Under the pieces are notes generated by a model. That model had not been told where the DNA came from and made no database searches. It saw only the letters and a list, made by a program, of their open reading frames with translations. A stretch of DNA of 64,000 nucleotides from Amycolatopsis sp. (lineage in GTDB: Bacteria > Actinomycetota > Actinomycetes > Mycobacteriales > Pseudonocardiaceae), in the NCBI RefSeq assembly GCF_025464955.1, contig NZ_JAODNM010000041.1, forward strand, positions 1-64,000, given 5' to 3'. Position numbers and translations under genes: made by a program. Position 1 is the first letter of the stretch. Each line of letters starts with the position of its first letter. This document shows positions 59,647 through 64,000 of this stretch, piece after piece.

Positions 59647-60189
59647 CAAGGACGCCATACTGCGCTGAACTGCGGAAATGAGACTTCAGCAGGTCAGCGC
59701 GGATCCGTTCAAAACCGTTGACGTACGTTCGGGACCGTCCAGCGCATAGGGCTGCTCCCCTGCTGCTCGCCAACCGTGCTCCCCGGCTGACCAAAAGCCG
59801 CTGCGACGATCAGAACCCAGCGAACTCCGCAGCGCGGAATCGTTCGACTCACGCCAGCCGGGCCGGTCAGCATCAGAGGCTTACGGGACACCGGAGGCAT
59901 ACCGGCAAGCAGGAAGTCGCGGTCGGCTGGACCGTGAGTCCGACACTGAGAAGCCGGCCGAAGTCGAGCCACGCCCGTACCGCCTTCGGGAGGCTGGTGC
60001 GTGCCGTGCCACCCAGACCGGGAGGCCACGCTCGGCGGCGGGATCCTGCCAGTTGACTTCGATCGTTGCGGGCGTGTTGGGCGAGCTTCACGTCGGCCGG
60101 AAGTGCGAAGGCGCCCTGGAGACTGCGATCAACGTGACTAGGCCGTGGGTGAGACGGCGGCTAGAACTGGTTGCCCAACTCGGCACGAT
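59647..60189. other. unassigned region between the tRNA fragment and the IS30 remnant
   Basis: Several short open frames but none with a ribosome site, conserved motif or plausible length. It may be degraded element DNA inside the putative integration, or flanking sequence. No promoter-like feature stands out. Confidence 0.5.
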
Positions 60190-61490
60190 CGGAGTTAGGC
60201 GCGACTTGTTGCAACGGTCTGTGAGCATGGCTCGAATCTTTTCTGCGATGGGCCTGGTCGCGTTGCGCAGATCAGAGCCGATGGGACGATGGATGCCTCG
60301 TTATGCGCCGAACAAGCTTCCGAACTCGGTCAAGAAGCGGTACTTCGAGCTGATCCGGCAGGGCGTCAAGGGCGCGGCGGCAGCCCGCCAGGTCGGCGTG
60401 TCGACGAACTGCGGATCGCTGTGGTTCCTCGATGCTGGTGGGATGTTGATCCCTGATCCCGGGCCGGGGGTGCCACGTTTCCTCGACCAAGACGACCGCA
60501 TCGCCATCGCCGACGGTCTCACCGCCGGCCTGGACAAGAAGACGATCGCCGCCGAGATCGGCAAAAGCTTCCAGACGGTGTACCGAGAAGTACAACGCAA
60601 CAGCAAACCGGACGGCACCGACCAGCCGTGGTGGGCGCACAATCAGGCCCCGCTCCGACGCAAACGTCCGAAGGACGCCAAGGTCGCCGCCGAACCGCGG
60701 CTGGACAGTGTCGTGCGCCGGAAGCGGGAGCGCAAGTGGTCCCCGCAGCAGATCGCTCGGTTCCTGCGCCGGACCTACCCGAACCTGAACTCGATGCAGT
60801 TGTGCGCCGAAACTATCTACCGGGCACTGTTCGCGGGCCTGCTTGGACACAAAGCCGGGAAATTGCGGACCGGCAGGTCCCGCCGCAAACGGCACCGCCG
60901 CGGCACCGACATCCCAACAAGATCAAGAACATGAAGCTGTTCGACCGGCGCCCGGCCGAGGTCGCCGAACGCCGAATCCCCGGACACTGGGAGGGCGACC
61001 TGATCATCGGCCGCTACCTGGGCTCAGCCATCGCCACCCTGGTCGAGCGGGTCACCAAGTATGTCGTCCTCATACACCTGCCGAGCGGCTACAAGGCACC
61101 GCAACTGCGCGACGCCATGATCACCCAGACCTCCGTGATCCCTGCCAGTATGCGGAAAACCCTGACCTGGGACCAGGGACGCGAATAGGTGCTGCACGAG
61201 CAGATCTCGGCGGCCACCGGTTTCGACATCTTCTTCTGCGACCCGCACTCGCCCTGGCAGCGCGGGCTCAACGAGAACACGAACGGCCTGCTGCGCCAGT
61301 ACTTCCCGAAGAGTACCGACCTCTCGGTACACACCGCGTATGACCTCCGCCGTGTCGCCACCGAACTCAACCGCCGACCCCGAGCCAGCCTGAAGGATCG
61401 CACCCCAGCCGAAGTCATGAGAGAATTCCTGAACAACGCCAACAGCCTGTTCGCAACCACCGGTTGAAACCGCCCACTCTACAACTGGAT
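60190..61490 (+). mobile_element. degenerate IS30-family insertion sequence (ends approximate)
   Basis: The transposase pseudogene at 60294-61467 defines the element. Possible ends are weakly matching inverted stretches: TTGTTGCAACGGTCTGT near 60209-60225 and, inverted, the AACAGCCTGTTCGCAACCA region near 61441-61459. The match needs several gaps, so the boundaries are uncertain and no target-site duplication was found. It ends within 50 bp of the stop codon of the BPL_N gene. Confidence 0.55.
60294..61467 (+). pseudogene. IS30-family DDE transposase, frameshifted and with an in-frame stop
   Basis: The N-terminal part (from ATG 60294) has the IS30 helix-turn-helix regions PRYAPNKLPNSVKKRYFELI and LDKKTIAAEIGKSFQTVYRE. 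Near 60900 the frame shifts by one; the continuing frame has the first catalytic Asp in RIPGHWEGDLIIGRYLGS and the second in KTLTWDQGRE. A TAG at 61186 then interrupts it; the last part, in the same frame, has CDPHSPWQRGLNENTNGLLR with the catalytic Glu region, and ends LNRRPRASLKDRTPAEV. All DDE residues survive but the reading frame is broken twice, so it is inactive unless both are suppressed. Confidence 0.92.
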
Positions 61491-61535
61491 ATTCAACGGA
61501 TCCATGACCCCGGACACTGGTCAAGCCGTCCCACC

Positions 61536-62852
61536 TCACCGGGCCGTCGGGACAGCAGGGGCGGCTATCCCCAGCGAGCGGACCAGGAGGGCGGCCGCTC
61601 CGACGCGGCCGATCGCGGCGAGGTAGGAGCCGGCGACCAGGTGGTACGGGCCCTCGCGCATGTGCTCGTACGCCTGCGACGGCGGACCGGGCCAGCTGTC
61701 CTGCCACGCCGTGGTGGCCGCGGTGAGCATGTCGGCCGCCTGTCCGAGCAAGGGGGCCACGCCGTGGAAGCCTCCGTCTACCGGCCACGACTCGGGCGGG
61801 CGGAAACTGAGCATCGGCGCGGGGACCGCGGCCGCACCCGCCGCGGCCTCGGCAGCCAGCACCGGGATCGCCTCGATCGCCTGTTCCCACACCACAACCG
61901 GGTCCCGCCCGAACAGCGACATCGCGGCACGCGGTGCCAGCCACGGCGCGTTCGCGGTGCGCTCGGCCAGCACCTTGCACGTCTCGGTGATCCGGGTGAC
62001 GAGTGACGGCAGTGCCGACAGGTCCGCCGCGCGGACGTCGTCCGGGACCCGGGCGTCCATCGTCACCGCCTGGTGCGGCCGCGGCGCCGCGGCGGACTCG
62101 CCCAGCTGCCAGTCGACGGCGTTGATCAGCATCCTGGCGGTGTCGGTGAAGTCGTCCATCGCCGGTGACGTCCCGAATTCGGGGTGCGAACCGAACAGCA
62201 CCACACGGCCCGCGCCGTGCCGCCCGGCGACGATGTTCGCCGCGCCCGCCTCGGCGCCCAGCTCCACCAGCTTCGGCTCTTCCTGGGCACCGAAAAACTC
62301 CTCGGCCGCGGTGAAGTCCTCCGTCGTGCCGCGCACCCTGGCTAGCGCGTGCCCGCCGGTGAACAGCGGCCCGTTGTAGTGCGTGATGCGGAATTCCGGC
62401 CCGATGCCCGCCATCACCGGGTGCGCGGGGTCGGCGTTCTCGGCGACCAGCACGCCGATGCCGGGCGAACGAAGCACACCGAACATCCCGCCGTCACCGG
62501 TGTTCCAGACGGTCGCGTCCAGCAGGCGCAACTCCTGCTGTGCCGGGCACAATTGCAGGAACGAGGCCGGTGCGGTCGCCGCGTCGTAGCTGCCCGCGCA
62601 TGACCCGATGTACATCCCGCCGCCCGCCACGTATTCGCGGATCGCCCTGCAGCCGTCCGCGCCGAGCGGGTCGAGCTGGCCCTGCATCGCGCGGTAGCCT
62701 CCGCCGGGCATCACGAACGCGTCGAACGATTCCAGCGCACCGGCGAGGATGTCGTGCGGGAATACGAATGCGGCTTCGTGCCCTGCGCTGCTCAGTATCG
62801 CGGCGTGGTGGAACGGGGCGCCACCCGCCCCGTAGTACGCGATGCGTGCCAT
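61536..62852 (-). CDS. BPL_N-domain (class I glutamine amidotransferase-like) protein
   Basis: A 438-residue protein. The first ~240 residues match the N-terminal domain of biotin protein ligase-type/GATase1-like proteins: RIAYYGAGGAPFHHAAILSS, DAFVMPGGGYRAMQGQLDPL, the nucleophile Cys in GGMYIGSCAGSYDAATAPAS, and HGAGRVVLFGSHPEFGTSPA with the paired His. The remainder is an Ala-rich helical region without a known domain; no biotin ligase catalytic domain is present. The start (62852) shares one base with the stop of the oligopeptide ABC ATPase gene (TGATG), so the protein probably works with that transporter, for example in handling an imported peptide. Confidence 0.82.
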   Translation of the reverse strand: MARIAYYGAGGAPFHHAAILSSAGHEAAFVFPHDILAGALESFDAFVMPGGGYRAMQGQLDPLGADGCRAIREYVAGGGMYIGSCAGSYDAATAPASFLQLCPAQQELRLLDATVWNTGDGGMFGVLRSPGIGVLVAENADPAHPVMAGIGPEFRITHYNGPLFTGGHALARVRGTTEDFTAAEEFFGAQEEPKLVELGAEAGAANIVAGRHGAGRVVLFGSHPEFGTSPAMDDFTDTARMLINAVDWQLGESAAAPRPHQAVTMDARVPDDVRAADLSALPSLVTRITETCKVLAERTANAPWLAPRAAMSLFGRDPVVVWEQAIEAIPVLAAEAAAGAAAVPAPMLSFRPPESWPVDGGFHGVAPLLGQAADMLTAATTAWQDSWPGPPSQAYEHMREGPYHLVAGSYLAAIGRVGAAALLVRSLGIAAPAVPTAR

Positions 62853-63874
62853 CAGTCCTCCACTCCTGCGGATAACAACGAGCCGTCCCGGGTGAACCAC
62901 TGTTCTGGCGAGCGTTCGCTGATGTGACAGCGAGCCGCCACCCCGCCCGGTCGTGGCGTGAGGCCGGGGTACGCCGTGGCGCAGACGTCCTCGGCTAGCC
63001 AGCACCGCTGCCGGAACCGGCAGCCGGGGTCGGTTTCGGCCAGTGTCCTGGACTCGCCGATGATGATCGGGTCGAAGGTGGCCGCCGGGTCGGCGGGCGG
63101 GATGGCCGACAGCAGCGCCGCGGAGTACGGATGCTGCGGGACCGCGTACACGGCCTCGACCGGGCCCTGTTCGATCAGCTCACCTTGGCACATCACGGCG
63201 ACCCGGTCGCCGATCTGGTGCACGACACCGAGGTCGTGCGAGATGAACAACAGCGCCACGGCCGTCTCACGCCGCAGTTCGGTGAGCAGGTCGAGGATCT
63301 GCGCCTGCACCGAGACATCCAATGCGGACACCGGTTCGTCGGCGACGATCACCTTGGGCCGCAACGCGAGCGCGGTGGCGATACCCACGCGCTGCCGCAG
63401 CCCGCCGCTCAGTTCGTGCGGGTAGACGTTGCGGTAGCGCTGGGCGAGTGCCACCATGTCCATCAGCTCGGTGACCCGCTCCCGTCGCTGCGCGGTCGTG
63501 CCGACGCCGTGGATGTCGAGCGGCTCACGGATGGTGTCTTCGACGCGCTGGCGCGGGTTCAGTGACGCGTACGGGTCCTGGAAGATCACCTGGATGTCCT
63601 TCGACAGTGCCCGCCGCGCCTTGCCGGACACGTGCGTGATGTCTTTGCCCTCGAAGGAGATCCTGCCGCCAGTCGGCGGCAGCAGGCCGAGGATCATGCG
63701 GCCCAGCGTGCTCTTGCCCGATCCGGACTCGCCGACCACGGCGAGGGTCTCCCCCGCCCGTAGTTCCAGGGAGACGTCGCGGACCGCGACGACCGGGTCC
63801 CTCCGCCTGGTGCGGTGGAACTCCTTGCGCAGGTCGGTCACGCTCAGCAGGGCGCTGGTGTCCAGCATCGTCAT
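62852..63874 (-). CDS. oligopeptide/dipeptide ABC transporter ATP-binding protein (OppF/DppF type)
   Basis: A 340-residue ATPase. Walker A VVGESGSGKSTLGRM, Q-loop VIFQDPYASLNPRQRVED, signature ELSGGLRQRVGIATALAL, Walker B VIVADEPVSALDV, and the C-terminal oligopeptide extension PVEAVYAVPQHPYSAALLSA then CRFRQRCWLAEDVC, whose cysteines are typical of Fe-S-binding OppD/F proteins. It is the second ATPase of a dipeptide importer. Overlaps the upstream ATPase gene (ATGA) and the downstream BPL_N gene (TGATG). Confidence 0.94.
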   Translation of the reverse strand: MTMLDTSALLSVTDLRKEFHRTRRRDPVVAVRDVSLELRAGETLAVVGESGSGKSTLGRMILGLLPPTGGRISFEGKDITHVSGKARRALSKDIQVIFQDPYASLNPRQRVEDTIREPLDIHGVGTTAQRRERVTELMDMVALAQRYRNVYPHELSGGLRQRVGIATALALRPKVIVADEPVSALDVSVQAQILDLLTELRRETAVALLFISHDLGVVHQIGDRVAVMCQGELIEQGPVEAVYAVPQHPYSAALLSAIPPADPAATFDPIIIGESRTLAETDPGCRFRQRCWLAEDVCATAYPGLTPRPGGVAARCHISERSPEQWFTRDGSLLSAGVED

Positions 63875-64000
63875 CCGTGTCCTCCGACCGTATCCAGTGC
63901 AGCGGGGTCGAGCGCGACACCTCGCCGCGCCGGCAGCGAGGCGAGCAACCGCCTGGTGTACGTGTCTTTCGGCTTGGTCATAAGCTCGGCGACCGGACCG
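63871..64000 (-). CDS. oligopeptide ABC transporter ATP-binding protein (OppD/DppD type), C-terminal end
   Basis: Only the last 42 codons and the stop lie in the window; the 5' part is beyond the right edge. They read GPVAELMTKPKDTYTRRLLA and end LDPAALDTVGGHG, the usual tail of an OppD-type ATPase after the nucleotide-binding domain. It overlaps the next gene by 4 bases (ATGA). The permease and substrate-binding genes are expected to the right. Confidence 0.85.
   Translation of the reverse strand, partial: GPVAELMTKPKDTYTRRLLASLPARRGVALDPAALDTVGGHG

Noticed and set aside
59602..59680. Intact tRNA-Val gene
   Set aside because: The T-arm and acceptor 3' strand are good, but the 5' acceptor strand is absent and the anticodon stem has a mismatch.
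1..64000. CRISPR arrays, rRNA genes, phage structural genes or a secondary-metabolite cluster
   Set aside because: None seen: no regularly spaced repeats, rRNA signatures, capsid/terminase genes, or PKS/NRPS/terpene genes.

Overview
This is a GC-rich actinobacterial chromosome segment. The mycobacterial-type phosphatidylinositol mannoside (PIM) genes next to thrS, the SARP and LAL regulators, the AAC(2')-I acetyltransferase and the many small MarR/SDR/GNAT cassettes suggest the order Pseudonocardiales, most likely an Amycolatopsis-type organism. The genus is an inference; no rRNA is present to confirm it.

Layout. 0-6.5 kb: sirtuin, proline iminopeptidase, and two NmrA-like oxidoreductase loci, each divergent from a regulator (AraC, MarR), plus a truncated third SDR. 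6.5-11.2 kb: a prodomain-less S53 peptidase, a class A penicillin-binding protein and an AAC(2') acetyltransferase, bracketed by two copies of a 52-bp direct repeat. 11.5-18.3 kb: a membrane protein/winged-helix pair, a decayed aromatic hydroxylase, a STAS-HATPase fusion, an ArsR-AHSA1 fusion, an aldo/keto reductase and a secreted lytic transglycosylase. 18.4-26.1 kb: an MFS transporter with a large repeat-bearing external insert, peptide deformylase, an MFS/MerR pair, a second IF-1, a GNAT enzyme behind a 17-codon sORF, and a decayed DUF222/HNH gene. 26.1-36.7 kb: a LAL regulator, two divergent citrate synthase genes (one fused to a helix-turn-helix), a SARP/NB-ARC/TPR regulator and an EF-hand protein. 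36.8-45.6 kb: a short operon of a leaderless BtuF-like protein, CobF and a DHFR-like protein; a serine hydrolase; a MarR-MFS-dienelactone hydrolase operon; an enoyl-CoA hydratase remnant; pdxS without pdxT. 45.8-58.2 kb: an EF-G paralogue, an XdhC-like protein, then the PIM locus (LemA-like, pimA, acyltransferase, pgsA) split from HIT and thrS by a MarR/YceI cassette, a nitroreductase and a polyprenyl-phosphate sugar transferase. 58.7-64 kb: a methyltransferase, a tRNA-Val 3' fragment resembling an attachment site, a dead IS30-family transposase, and the end of an oligopeptide ABC operon coupled to a BPL_N-domain protein.

How it fits together. Most of the window is small regulated cassettes, several with clear palindromic operators in the divergent gap. 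The housekeeping core is the thrS-HIT-pgsA-acyltransferase-pimA block, which makes the PIM membrane anchor, and def. Signs of turnover cluster at 4.5-5.0, 12.5-13.7, 25.7-26.1, 44.1-44.6 and 59.6-61.5 kb. No CRISPR array, rRNA, intact tRNA or complete biosynthetic gene cluster was seen. No wholly new multi-gene system could be established. The best leads are the MFS external repeat domain, the HTH-citrate synthase pair, the 52-bp repeat family, the sORF ahead of the GNAT gene and the tRNA-Val junction.
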